Assembly (NCBI GenBank): GCA_040285745.1
Contig: JAUFOR010000004.1
Span: forward strand, 682,001-746,000
Direction of reading: 5' to 3'
Source: Barthelona sp. PCE
Lineage: Eukaryota > Metamonada: BaSk clade
DNA length: 64,000 nt
Shown piece by piece: positions 19,550 to 32,300 of this stretch (its first letter is position 1; each line of letters begins with the position of its first letter). The position numbers and the translations under genes were made by a program. The notes below the pieces were generated by a model, which was not told the DNA's origin, did no database searches, and worked only from the letters and a program-made list of their open reading frames with translations.

Positions 19550-22500
19550 ATGGATTTTGTTTATGAAGAGTTGGGGCCTGTCACACGTCGCAAACGTAAA
19601 AAGATTATCAAGCCTGGGAACGATGTTATCAATGTTTTAGGGGCTTTTTCGTCTCCTAAGCTTATATGGTGTCTCAGGCACCATGAATCTGTACAATTAG
19701 GAGAAATGCACCATGGCTCTGAGGACATAAATAGTTCAATCGTAGTCCCTGAAGATATATCGAGCATTTTATCATATGATGTAAGTATCGCAAGAAGAGT
19801 GTTTAGAGTGTGGTTTGAGTCTCGCGAAACAGTGGTAATTGACTCTGTTATGCTTTCAACGTATTTTGAAGTAGGTATTTTCCTGTTTCCAATTTCAATC
19901 CTTTTGAACATTATTCTCACCACTTTTATCCCAAATGTCAAGGATTTTGGGTCTTCTCTGACGTCTATCGATTCACTGGTATGTTATCTTGACTCAAACC
20001 CGGTTTTTACAGAAACTGTTATTGTGAATGTGATTTTTGAAGCCTTCCGCACATCAACGAATGAGAGTATGGTCGAAAGACACTATCTATTGCTCCGTGC
20101 CCTGGACATTAAACAGAGGAAATGGCTAAAAGTTAGGGAAAAAAAGATTTGTGATGGAATTTTTCAGTCATTCCTCAACGACAGTTTTCTCGCAAAGGCT
20201 ACATCCAAGAATTTGGTTGAGATACTCATATTTCTCGACAAAAACATCCCAGGGACAACACTGTACCTGAAAGACTTTGTCAAGCCGTTCTTCCAATTTT
20301 TTGATCTAACCAGCATCAAGCAAACATCTACTTTCCACACCAACATGTTCTGCCTTCACTGGTTTCTGCTCCTAAACAACCACACACACTCCCATGTTAA
20401 GGACAGAGGGAGTTTCAGGAGTAATCTTGCCGATTCGTTGTTGGAGCATATGACGATGCAGCATAGAATAACATCGAGTTGGATTTGTTCTCATACCGCG
20501 CTTTGCACCGTTGCTGTCCGCCTGGGCCTGCAGCTTGAGGAAATAGAACGCAAGTTAAACAACGATGGTGCTCTGGATAACACTGTTTTTCGATTGGAAT
20601 CGAAGAAGGATGCCCCACCGGAATTCAGTGATGACGAGTGGTTTTCTGAGGAGGACAGTGTTCGTGAGTGTGAAAACATGGTTATAAGAGCGATCAGCTC
20701 CTCGTTTGATGATGAAAGTCTTCGTTCACGTGTTATTGGTGTTTTAAATTATTTTGGTATCCATAATTTTGCTGTATTCATTGTATTTTTCGACGGATTT
20801 GTTGACGAATACGCAAAACTAATTTTTTTGAGTTTCTTTTTCGAAGCAAATGCAGAAGAAAGTATCACAAAACTTCCTAACTTTGTGAAAGTTCTACGCT
20901 TCCTCTTTTCTCTTGTTAACAGAAAAGATTATCTTTACAACAAGTGGATCGGGCGCTGCTTGTGCAGTCTTCACACGTTACAGTTACGGGTAAGCGAGCT
21001 GATCAAAGAAGGTAAGAACAAGGAAATTGTTCTTATCATGCTGTCATCACTGAGTGAACTCGACCGCTACGTTCCTTCAAGCACCGCATCGTTTTTCATT
21101 AACGATGTTATTGGAATTTTTACAACCAATAAGCGGTGGGATCTGAAAAGACTATCAAAGAACAAGCGAATCGATTGGAAAATGATCAGAAACGGTGTAT
21201 TCGCTTTGGATGATGATAATGAGTGGTTCTCATCATATTCAGACGTAGAAACAGTCATATTAGATTCACTAATGCTTGTCAACCCGAGACAACGGCTCAC
21301 TATGCTGGAGGCGATGCCCATAACTTCTGAAGTGTTTAAATCCATTCATGGTCTGCGTGTCGCACTGAATCCAGAATACTCCCCGTTGAGAGAGCTTCTT
21401 GCGGCGCCAGAAAGCGTGAAAACAGAAATATTCTACTGGCTCTTTGTTATCAATTCGCAATCAAAAGCTGAGCTATGTAGTTTCTCACCAGCCGAACTTC
21501 TTGGTTTTGTTGCATTTGTGATTCAACATATTGAAGACATCAACCATCGGTTTCTGTATGTATTTCCTCACGATGAAGAGGCAGAGAAAGAAGAGAAGGA
21601 GGAAAGAGATTACACCCTTGATTCGTTTAAGGACGATGTTCTGCAAGCAGCAATATCTGTCTCGCTTAAACTGCACGTGTGGTGCGGTGTGGATATCAGC
21701 ACATTGTATGATGCACTGGGGCATAGTCCTTTGGTAAGCGTACTTTTCACAGCAATCACAATTGATGAACCGAAATTCATCAACGCAGATTTCCCATTCG
21801 GTGGAGCCACAACCGCAGAAGACATCACAGATGATATGATTATTTCTAACGATTTCAGCGCAAAGCTTAAGGATAGAGACCTTGAGGAGATGCTTGAGGA
21901 CGAGGAATTTAGAGCAGAGTTTGAGGCAATTGGTGAGGAGGATACAGGTGCAGGGTTTACATTTAGTGAGAAACTGAAGCAGCTGGAGGCAAAGGCAGGT
22001 GAAATGTACTGCGAAACTGATGCCCAGCTTTCTGATGCATCAGAGCTCATTCTGCAGCTCTGTAGGCACCCCTCTATGTGGCCTTCACTTTTTACGTTTC
22101 TTGGTGGGGTGGAAACAACTTTCCTCTATGCTTTACTACGATATCTAGTTAGAATCAACGATGCTTTTGCAATAGCGCTCGTGCGTATCATCTGCGCAAC
22201 CATTGACGTCAAGATTCCGGCTGTGTCGCCATCAGCACCCTTCCTGGATAATACGTGTATTTTACTAATGCCAATTAATTCATTCGACCACGTCATAGAC
22301 TTTGGAAACGATGATTTGGTGATCAGTGATAAGCTGTGTACGGCTGTATGCGATCTTTCTGTCGAAACAACAGCGTCATGCAGGATTCTGCACACATTCG
22401 AAACTGCTGAGGAATTACTCGACTGTATCATGGACTGGTACAGAAAGATGCGTGAACCACGTGAAAGGTGTGTGTTGGCTGTGATTGCTGCGTCTCTTCT

Positions 22501-23365
22501 GGCGCACATACCCAGTTCCGTGTTTTCTGTTGTTTTTTATTCGGGAAAGACAGCAATTATTGATGGAGAAGGGCGCTTAAACCTGTTGGATCTGTTGTGT
22601 GAGACTATTCAGAGTTGTGTGAGCAGGAAACACACGGCAGATCACACTGTGGCCCTGATACACTGCATGCTTTACGTTAACGTAGGGCGAACCATTGACT
22701 TCGGTGATGCAGCAGTCGATAACCGTTTCGGGAAGACAGAGCTTACTGTATGTACCATAAACAAGGTTTTACTGTCCCTATTCATGAATTGCACCCAGCA
22801 AAGTGAAGCAGTTGGAGATTTCTTAGTTTCCACTCACCGGCATGTTTTGCACTCCATCGAATCGTACTTTGGTGGATGTACCAACTACGAAAACAGCTAC
22901 TATGATTTGGTGCGAATGATGCAGGCAAGAGGGAACTCATCTATGCAGGATTTTGACATCAGCATTGAAATGGCCCTCATTTGCTTTAATTCACTTAAAG
23001 CGAATCTAGTTCATCTGTTGGAGCCTGCACTCCTGTGCGTGCAGGATGCGTTTGACACATGTGTATTGTTAGAAAGCGCAGAAATGCACGCTTCATCTGT
23101 CGTCCGACTACTGAGTTTTGTGACCAGGATTTTACGTAATTCAAAGACCCGTAGCCTTGAATTCGTGCAATCTTTCGCCAAAAATGTGCTGAGAGAACTT
23201 CTTTTCGTTGATGTATCCCTAGGTATTGATGAGCATCATAAAACAATCATATTCACTTACAATCATATGGTTGAAGTGGTTATGGCTCATGAACTGACTG
23301 ATCTGTATGTCCCTGCTTTCCGCATCATGTGTTATCTCATCTCCCAATTCATGTCGTCCATGTAA
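19550..23365 (+). CDS. Large helical protein of unknown function
   Basis: A 1271-residue uninterrupted frame starting at an ATG only 64 bp after the DJ-1 gene. It is mostly amphipathic helices, perhaps a HEAT-like solenoid, with an acidic insert near 690-830 (DRDLEEMLEDEEFRAEFEA). The N-terminus is basic (TRRKRKKIIKPG). There is no membrane helix, catalytic motif or zinc site that I recognise. The stop is in TAAATAAT, so the TAAA signal overlaps it, and the coding end is 19 bp from that of the giant convergent TPR gene. Solenoid proteins of this size include nucleolar, condensin and trafficking factors; I cannot choose between them. Confidence 0.7.
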   Translation: MDFVYEELGPVTRRKRKKIIKPGNDVINVLGAFSSPKLIWCLRHHESVQLGEMHHGSEDINSSIVVPEDISSILSYDVSIARRVFRVWFESRETVVIDSVMLSTYFEVGIFLFPISILLNIILTTFIPNVKDFGSSLTSIDSLVCYLDSNPVFTETVIVNVIFEAFRTSTNESMVERHYLLLRALDIKQRKWLKVREKKICDGIFQSFLNDSFLAKATSKNLVEILIFLDKNIPGTTLYLKDFVKPFFQFFDLTSIKQTSTFHTNMFCLHWFLLLNNHTHSHVKDRGSFRSNLADSLLEHMTMQHRITSSWICSHTALCTVAVRLGLQLEEIERKLNNDGALDNTVFRLESKKDAPPEFSDDEWFSEEDSVRECENMVIRAISSSFDDESLRSRVIGVLNYFGIHNFAVFIVFFDGFVDEYAKLIFLSFFFEANAEESITKLPNFVKVLRFLFSLVNRKDYLYNKWIGRCLCSLHTLQLRVSELIKEGKNKEIVLIMLSSLSELDRYVPSSTASFFINDVIGIFTTNKRWDLKRLSKNKRIDWKMIRNGVFALDDDNEWFSSYSDVETVILDSLMLVNPRQRLTMLEAMPITSEVFKSIHGLRVALNPEYSPLRELLAAPESVKTEIFYWLFVINSQSKAELCSFSPAELLGFVAFVIQHIEDINHRFLYVFPHDEEAEKEEKEERDYTLDSFKDDVLQAAISVSLKLHVWCGVDISTLYDALGHSPLVSVLFTAITIDEPKFINADFPFGGATTAEDITDDMIISNDFSAKLKDRDLEEMLEDEEFRAEFEAIGEEDTGAGFTFSEKLKQLEAKAGEMYCETDAQLSDASELILQLCRHPSMWPSLFTFLGGVETTFLYALLRYLVRINDAFAIALVRIICATIDVKIPAVSPSAPFLDNTCILLMPINSFDHVIDFGNDDLVISDKLCTAVCDLSVETTASCRILHTFETAEELLDCIMDWYRKMREPRERCVLAVIAASLLAHIPSSVFSVVFYSGKTAIIDGEGRLNLLDLLCETIQSCVSRKHTADHTVALIHCMLYVNVGRTIDFGDAAVDNRFGKTELTVCTINKVLLSLFMNCTQQSEAVGDFLVSTHRHVLHSIESYFGGCTNYENSYYDLVRMMQARGNSSMQDFDISIEMALICFNSLKANLVHLLEPALLCVQDAFDTCVLLESAEMHASSVVRLLSFVTRILRNSKTRSLEFVQSFAKNVLRELLFVDVSLGIDEHHKTIIFTYNHMVEVVMAHELTDLYVPAFRIMCYLISQFMSSM

Positions 23366-23384
23366 ATAATTATTGTATTTATTA

Positions 23385-26300
23385 CTATTGTTCATCATCT
23401 ATATAGTCTCTAACGATCAAATCATTGAGAATCTCTTCCTTGCTACAACCCATTTCAGTCTTTATCATTGCGCGGAGACTGAAAGAAGTTGAATCATTGG
23501 AATTAAACAATTGGAAAGAAATTACCATATCACAGAAGTGCAATGCACGTTCAAAATCTTTCATGAGGTAATAAGCAACTGTGATATTGTGGTATATGTG
23601 ACCGTGAACTGAGCGTGGATATTTCTCAATGTTATCTACCAAGAATTCCAAATAAAACAAGCTGTCAGAGTATTGCTTTCTCTGAATGTGGATGGATGAC
23701 AAGGCTAACGACAGAAATACATACAGAATGGTACCTGTCGAGCCCTGCATCTTAGCGTACATCTGTTTCAGTGCTGGAACATACTTACTTGCCGTGACAG
23801 GACGATTCAGCTGTAAATTAAGTATGATCAAAAGGTAGAAACTCAAAAACGAGTCGGTCTCTGAGACAGCACCCTTCTCATCGTAATGACTGACGCACGT
23901 CTGCAGCATCCTATTCGCCATACCAGATAAGCCAAACAAATAAAACTGAAGGGCCATTGCAATATCACTGTTCTGATGAATGTGCGTCTGCATCTTTCGT
24001 GTATCTGTGAACGCGCTACAGTCGTGCCTCGTTGCAATGTCCAAAAGCAGTGGGGATGCACCGAAGCTAGTAGGGACGCTTTCGTCCAAAAAAAACCGAT
24101 TCGTAAGAAGAAGTTTCAAGTCTGGGGAGAAGTAGCTGCTCGTCAATCTGCCTACGCAGAGATGACGCATACTGAGTGCTTGGTGAAGCAGTTTCCTGAG
24201 CAACGGGTCGAACGCACTGATGGTCTTGATCTGTTCAAGGATAGGGTGAAGTGCTGAGACCGTCTTAGGTCGCATGATCAATGGTGATGGCGGCCTGGGA
24301 GGAGAAGGGTTCTTAGTACGGCGACGAAATCCGCCGCTTGTATGGATGGCACGGCGTTCTGGTTTACGTCTTCCTTGCTTTGATTTTGGTGTATTTGACT
24401 TTTGCGATCTCCTCCTGTTCTGTGTTGTTTTTGGACGGAGACGACCTGGTGTTGCTGGGTTACGAGAGCTCTGGTCGAATGCAGGCAACTCACTTTGCTG
24501 ATCACTGATCTTTTCAGATTTGGCGAGGCGCTTCGGCAATCCCAGTGATGTAATGTCGTGCTTGCTCAAGATGTAAGATATCGTCGTGGTGAAGCATTTG
24601 AATGCCGAATCATAGTCACCCATGTAAAACTGAATTACTCCAATGTTGAAAAAACTGTATGGAGAAAATGGTGCAATTCGAGCCATCTTCTTCGCTTCAT
24701 CCAAAGCATACTTCATCTGCAGCCCGGAGTATCGGCTGTCGTCAGAGTACATTGCCTGCTTGAAGTGGCTCTTTGTTAAAATCTCAGCTCTGAAAATATG
24801 AAAACCTGTACAAGGACTATCGGGCACGTTATTGAGTACTGTAACAACCTCCTCATGTGGCACATCCATCTCGATGAGAGATACACAACGCATCAGATGA
24901 GCAAAACCACCGTGCTCCCTGAAGTCCTCCTGACGTCGTTGAATAACTATTTCTTTTGCATAAGTAAGTGAATTTTTAAAGTCTAAATACGCATACTGAT
25001 ACTTTTTGAGACGGAAATAGCACAGTCCACGGTTGAACAGAGCTCCAAATAAACTCTTACATTGGTCATCTGTCAGTTCTGAATTACTTTCTGTGCTGTG
25101 AGGGGTTACAAGAAGCAAAAAGATTGATAGGTCCTTAATTGCACGTTTGAGCACCCTTAAACTATTCTTTTCATTACAGTGAACTGGTAGATTGACGCGG
25201 TTGAAGTGGAAAACGTTCATATCGGTTAATTTGAAATTTATGGCAAGCGAGCTTTCCTCTAACAACAACTCAAATAAGGGAGTGAGGACGGGTTTCTGAA
25301 TGAAGCTAAACCTCTTAAACAGTGTGAGAAATGCGTACCCCCTCCAGAGCCACATTTCTGAATTTATATAACGGAAATTCTTAATATGGTGGAATCGGCG
25401 CAGCAGATACGTTAAATCAAACGTGATCCGGAACGGATTCTTAAAGAACATCTCGAGTCTAATGCGCAGATGACGCGCCTCAACAATGTTCTCGTCGAAG
25501 CTCAGACATTGTTGAAAGTCAAGACGGGCGTTTTCAACCATTCTGGAACTCAAACTAATCAGGCCTCTCAGAAGGTAAAGGCGGCTAAGTAACGTGAAGT
25601 AAGGATTCATCAATGATTGATACATGGACGTATTCTCAACCTGAGACTTCTCACTCGTTACACTCTCTCCTCCCACTGAGCTGACAGGTGCCATAGAGCT
25701 GATCATATCACTGAGAACGTTTGTATTGGTCAAAGATAATAAAGATTTCTTTTTTTTTGACTTTGTGTTGGAAGGTTGAAATACAGGGTTCCCAATATAC
25801 TTCAGAGTCTCAATGACCTTAGATATCTTCTCATTGCCCTTCTTAAGCTTCTTTAGCCTCATGTTGCACAAGAAAACAAAAAACTGGCTCCAGCCCCATG
25901 CCTCAATGTTGAGACGATTGTTTTGAATATATATCACGAAATCGTGCATGTCTAGCTGCTTACGCATGTTGGAAAGGACCTTTTCCAGCTTCTGGACTAT
26001 TGTTTGAAAAATCTGAAGCGCAACAACGTAGTCTTCCTTTACGTAAAGAACACGACCGTACTGAATCATAGAGACTAACGATAGCCCACGGTCGTGAGCC
26101 TGGAGGAAGACATCCATTGCATCACCGTATTTGTGCTGCTGAACCAGAGAGCGACCTTTGCTTAGAAGCAGTTCTTGCGCCGTTGTTGACACACTTTCGC
26201 GGAACTTCCTGTATACGTTTGCAAAATAGAATTTAACCGACTTTTTTGCATTGATCTTTTGAATGCGATCATTCATGGGTACATCTTGCTTAACAAAATC

Positions 26301-29300
26301 GCTGAGATCATTTGAGACAAACCTATGCTCCAGCTCATCGCTCCTTTCCTGAATATGCTTGTCGATGTCGAGGATGTAGTTTGCCAACTTATGCAACTGT
26401 TGATGGTCCTCTGTTAAAAGACACATCTTCGCATAGTGAATTCCAAGCCGGAAAATACCGTACGTGGCAATGATGATGGGCAGGTTGAGAGACACATAGT
26501 GTGGGTCTTGTGGACCGACAATTTGGCTCGCTGTCTGAAACAAGAGGGGAAATGGAACAGAGGAGTCATCATTGAACATGTGCACGTGAAAATATTCTGC
26601 GTTATTAACCACAACTAAATCATCCATACATAGTGCTATCGAAGAGTTACGACGAATTTTGTTTCCTATCGATGAGGGAAGTTCCTCAGTTGAAGAATTT
26701 TTGAGAGATGTCGTTGATTGTGTAGACATTGTGAAGTTCGAACTAAAACTCAATGATGAATGTTGCGAACCTTCTGATACGTGACTGAACATACTCAGCC
26801 GACGATCATCCTTGAAGAAGAATCGCTGCAAGTAGTCCATTGTCAGTTTGTTCATATTACTGTCTCGCATGAGCACTGACTGTTCAAAAAAGCGTTTGTA
26901 TTTTGTAAATATCGAAAAAAGGCTTGATTGAATAGCTGGGATAGCGCTTTTCTTAAGAGAATTTAGAATTGAACGTGTAGAGTCAATGTTACCCAACAAA
27001 ATTTGATGCTTAATATGTTCGTCAACAAACACAAAATTCTTCGGCAGTTCAACTCCTTCAAGATTAATCGTGACTAATGAACATTCGCTATGGCTCAACA
27101 GCCGCAGATAGTTAACGAAATCTAACTTACCTAATTTGAAGACCAACTTGTCAGCTGTAATTGTGGAAGGGTGTGGTGTTCGTTCAAGAGCAAAGAAATA
27201 CTGAAGTCCTGCCTGTGCAAAGTAGTACTTTATCAGCTCCTCATCAGGAAACAGATGGTATGCCTTGAGCATAAGCGAGAACGCTGCAGCACTGTTTTTG
27301 TACTTTAGATATATAGTGTTCAAGAACAGTATGACTTCAATATTCGTAGAATGCTGCCTGTAAGCTTCAAGGGCAACATTGAACCCGATGTGGTAGTCCC
27401 GGAGGAACATATGCAGCTGTGCCTTGCGGAGCATCAGCCAACACTTTATCTTCTTTGCTTGCGAATATCTATGCATGAGCATTTGGTCAGTGAGACTGAA
27501 TAGTTTGTGATACTCGTACTTCGCCTTCAACATCTGCTTAGGATATAACTCCTCTAAAAACTCCTTGAACGGCTCAAGGGTGAAGACGAAACGATCCATG
27601 TATACATTTATGTGCGCCATAGCCTTGTCCAAATATCGAAGGTTCTTAGACAGTGTTATAGTTGACTCCGTGGCCAACCCTTGCATGATAGAACGGATAG
27701 GGGTTACATAGTCCTGAAAATGTGACTTAAATGACTTTAGTGGGTTCAATACGTCGATCAATATACTATGATACTCGGCAATAAACTTCTGTACGCTGCC
27801 TTGCAAGAGGTGCGAGTGTTGTGACAGTACATTCCCATCGAAACACAATACTAGAGCTGAATATGCTGGTAATGTCTCTTGAATAAGTAATGACTTCGAT
27901 AGTATCTTATACGCATCTTTGATTTTATATATCTGCTGTGCCTTGCAATACATGAACCCGCATGTGAGTAACCGCAAATGTCTTATGAGAATCAAAAATA
28001 GCTGTCTTACAGTATCATACTGACGAATACGAATTACAAACTTGCCTTTCGCTTCGTTATCCATTTGATCGATATTAAAACTCCTTGATGAAAAAAATTC
28101 TTTAAGGGAAACAAAATGTAACGCAATTTCTTTCCAATACTTGAGGATTCTCAATCGATAGTGTCGGAAATCTACCATTACCTGGACCAGCTGTTCAACT
28201 TGTAATAAATACAAAAGACCTCGCGTGAATGATGTTCGCCAAGACATCTTTTCCAAATCATCACTCTTCTTGAGGTGCAGCTCTGCTTTCTCACACATTG
28301 AACTAGTTATTGATTTTGAACATTCTTCGGGGAGATACTTCCTCATATACTTCTTCTTTGCTTGTCGATACTCAGCCATAGTTTTAGTTTTGGTGCTTGT
28401 TCCACTAGGACCAGGTCGGGCGTACTGATGTAAAAATGGCACCATACTCTTGACAATACCATAAGTATCGCTGAAGTCAATCTCCTTTAACACATCATTA
28501 ACAGATGTCTGAAACAACTTACTATCAAAAACTGTTGAGACTTCAATTCCAGTGCTGTTGTGCGTCAAATACTTCAGCTCTTGCACAGGTGCAAACATCT
28601 TTGAAGAAGGCTGGACTAAAACTGTCTGCTCCTTCATGAAAAAAGGTGTATTCTTCTCCATCGATTGGTATACCCATGCCAGGTATAGGTGACAAGACGA
28701 TGCCATGCGCTTCGCCTCGGTGTGTGACACCAGTTCAAGCTCAATAAGCACTCGCTTAGTCATAAGAATAGCACGTTGTTTGTCGTCTCTAATTGTTACA
28801 GTACTAGAAATACTTAGATCCTCGCTAGAAAAGAAAAACAATGACAAATACTTGACAGCCAACTCTAAATATCGTGCTGCTGAACTATACGATTGCTGGA
28901 ACACACTTAACTGTCCAAGACCGTTGAGAATACGTCCTGCGAATGAAACGTACCTCGCGATGTTTCGTCTGAAAGACAGAGTTGTCTTGACATTGAGAGC
29001 ACTGCAATGCTTGAAATCTGGATACAAAGATGTTATAGCGTCATAGAACTCTTCAAGAGAATTGATATCGCTATCAACTTGGTTCATTTGTTTGCCAGTG
29101 AAATCCACATCGGTTGCAAATGCTCCCATGTCCATATGATCATCCAGCATCAGTGAATCAAGTATGTTGTTTGGAAATATATTCTTATCAGCATTCATCA
29201 TGTGAGCCAAACGTTCAAGCGCGCTTTTAAACATATTATTAGCCTCCAGGAATCTATCCATCTCGAGGTAAGACTCTCCCAGAAGCATAATACAATAACA

Positions 29301-32300
29301 CTCCAAGATATCATCTTCCATCGTAATATATTCATTGTTGACTAACGTCTCGAGGTCTTCAATTGATATCTTGTATATTCCCGCATTGAAGGCTGTCAGA
29401 GCCCGTGCGAAACGACATGCCTGGTGCTCGGGACACACAAGCAACGCGCCTGTTAGTAATTTGATTCGATCAACACGTGTGATCTTCCCAAACCGAAGTT
29501 CAGTTTTATACAACACCCAGTACGCATCTGCACATGTTTTCTGTAGGCTCTTCAACTCAATGTATGCTCCTAATTTATCCTCCTCTTCTTCATCAAGCAC
29601 TAAATCTTCAACAAAATCACTGTGTGAATACAGCATTATGCTATCACCATCCACTCCAACCGGTGGCTCATAGTCTTGCAGCTGCGAGGACAAATCAAGC
29701 ATTTGATTCTGTGCGAAAAGAATACAGTTCTCAGCTGTGACAATAGCATTTTTCGCAAGACCAGCAATGAACTCAAGGCGAGCCCGCTCCAGGTATGCTT
29801 TGGGGTCCATGGGTTTCTCAGCAATAGCCTGCTCTGTATATATAATTGCTAATTTCACCTTTCCGTTCAGACGCGCTTTCTGAGCTCGTTCAACTTTCTC
29901 TTCATAGTTTAATCCAAGGACATGAACCGGTCTCCTTCCAAATAAACTTGCTGAATTCAAATACTCACGTTGTAGCTCCTCCGATTTGAATCCAATTGTT
30001 GGCTTCTTCTTCAAACCATCCTTCTTATCTGTGTTCATGATCTTAACCAGGTCGCGCTGGACTTGATCCATCTGATTCGATGATACTCCTTGGTTAGATA
30101 GAATATTGGCGATTGCATCATCAATATCCTGACGTTCATCATCACTCTCATTAATTGCATCAAATAAATTCTTCTCACTGACAATATTTGAAGGAGGTGT
30201 TTTGAGAGGGGGATTGGTTGATGAATCAACACTTAGCACGTCAAACTCAAGATTGACGTCAGCAACAATAGGTCCAGGTGTAACCGGCTCAACCCCCAGA
30301 CCCTTACCTACGACAATGTGCGTGTACGAGCCTTCCAAATCGCTTACCTCACTTGCGGAATCCGCGGGTGTTTTTTCACGAGACCCAGGTGCAGAAGATT
30401 CAGAAACAATTATCTCAAGTGGTTCAAATGTCTCTGGCTTGGTGATGTCTTCCTTCTGTATATCAACACTATCGAATGATCCAGATGTAAAGTCAAGAGC
30501 ACGTTGTAGTGCCTCTTGACTGTCAGAACGCTCAACATTATATGTGACACGTAGAGGGGACTGTATCTCTTTGGTTCCATCACTTGAATTACCTGATGCG
30601 ATGTCCATTGGATCGAACGATACATCAACCGATAGATCTTGACTGCCGTTTGGATTCTGTTGAATAGTAAGCGTTGGAGGAATGAAGACGAACACACCAT
30701 CACTTGCGTTGTAAATGATGGGTTGGAAAATCGACTTAAATACATCTTCCTCTTCTTGTGATGAGTCAAAAGATCCATCACTAACATATGAACTCTCAAC
30801 GGCTACGTCATGGTACATATTAACATAAGAAGGTTTCCTATCTGTTGTGCGCATTTTCAACCGCTTACGGTGCTCTAGACGACGATCAAACCATTGGCCA
30901 CTGAGACGTACAAGACGAGACATGTGGTTGACCATACGATTGTCCTCCAATAAACTATCGGACAAGACCATTGTATCAACATCGAGAATATTCATGTATG
31001 AGTGGTCAATGATGAGGGCTTCGGTCGGCAACGCCTCTGCAAACTCGGCAGAATTCAACTCAAACGAATTCATATGCGAGGGTATGATCTCAAATTCAGA
31101 AGAACTGAATGAGGTGCCCGACTTCCAAACAGCAGCGGTTGAGATGATAGATTCTAAACTACTTGCACCACTCATCGATTTCCCAACAAACTCTTCATTG
31201 ATCTGCATCAGATTCAACATACTATGCTCTCTAGAAGGGTCATTTGTCGTCATTTCGCTTGCAGGGTCATCTAACAAAACTGTGGATTGGACACGTGACT
31301 CGCCCTTCTCACCAATAGACATGAGCGCGAGCTGAGGACCGGTTAACTCCATGTCACTAAGAATTTCATCATCAAAGTCAATACTGTCGTCGAAATAACC
31401 TAAAACGCACGGATCCCGCATACAGAAGAAGGATGGTTGAGTGATACCAACATACGTACTTGTCTCATTAATAGCGCGAATGGTCGAAACAAAATCATTA
31501 CGAAAGTACGTTTTTGATAACTCAGAATCGGAGAAACAACTGACACTGTTGCGTAGCTGACTCACTAGATCCCCATCTGCCGCTCCTAACAACTCCCTTG
31601 ACATCGGTAGACCGATCTCACTCTTGTAGAAATACAACAAATCCAACGGGTGCAGTCCAATCTCTTTTACCCATAGTTGATCGCGATGAAGTGAATCTGG
31701 TATGAAACAAAAATCAACAGACGCAAGCGATGAATTCATGGCAATTGAGGAATTACGAGTTCTATGTATCGATTCTTTAGGGGGCGGTGTATCATCCAAA
31801 CTGGAGTTACTGCCAGTGCTTAGTCTTCGTGATGAGAACGAGGATTTGGGAACGTCGAATAACGACTTCCTACGCTGCAATATGTTCTTCCATCTCACTT
31901 CACTACTTCCCATTGAGCTTGATATGTTTGTTGATTGCGCCCTCATGCTATCGAAATAATGTTGTGACCTAGTAGAATGCTTCGAACGTGGGGTCTTGAT
32001 TCTTTTAGCTGCATCAAACCGCTCTTCGTTTAAAATATTCATAGCCATAGACAAGGAACCCTGAAGAATACCATCGTCCAATGAACCGGCCAAAAGGGGG
32101 CCAAGTACCTTCCACTCTGAGTTCTTTGCTGTGTCCAACATTAGATTCTTGAAACCGTCCTCGAAGTTATGGTCACGATCAAAGTAATCCTCCAGTCGAT
32201 CAACAAAGATCTCCTTGATCTCTGTTGGGGCGGTCGCACCGCTTAAAAAATTGGTACGATCGATTTTAAACTGTGCTGTACCGCTAGCATCAATAACATC

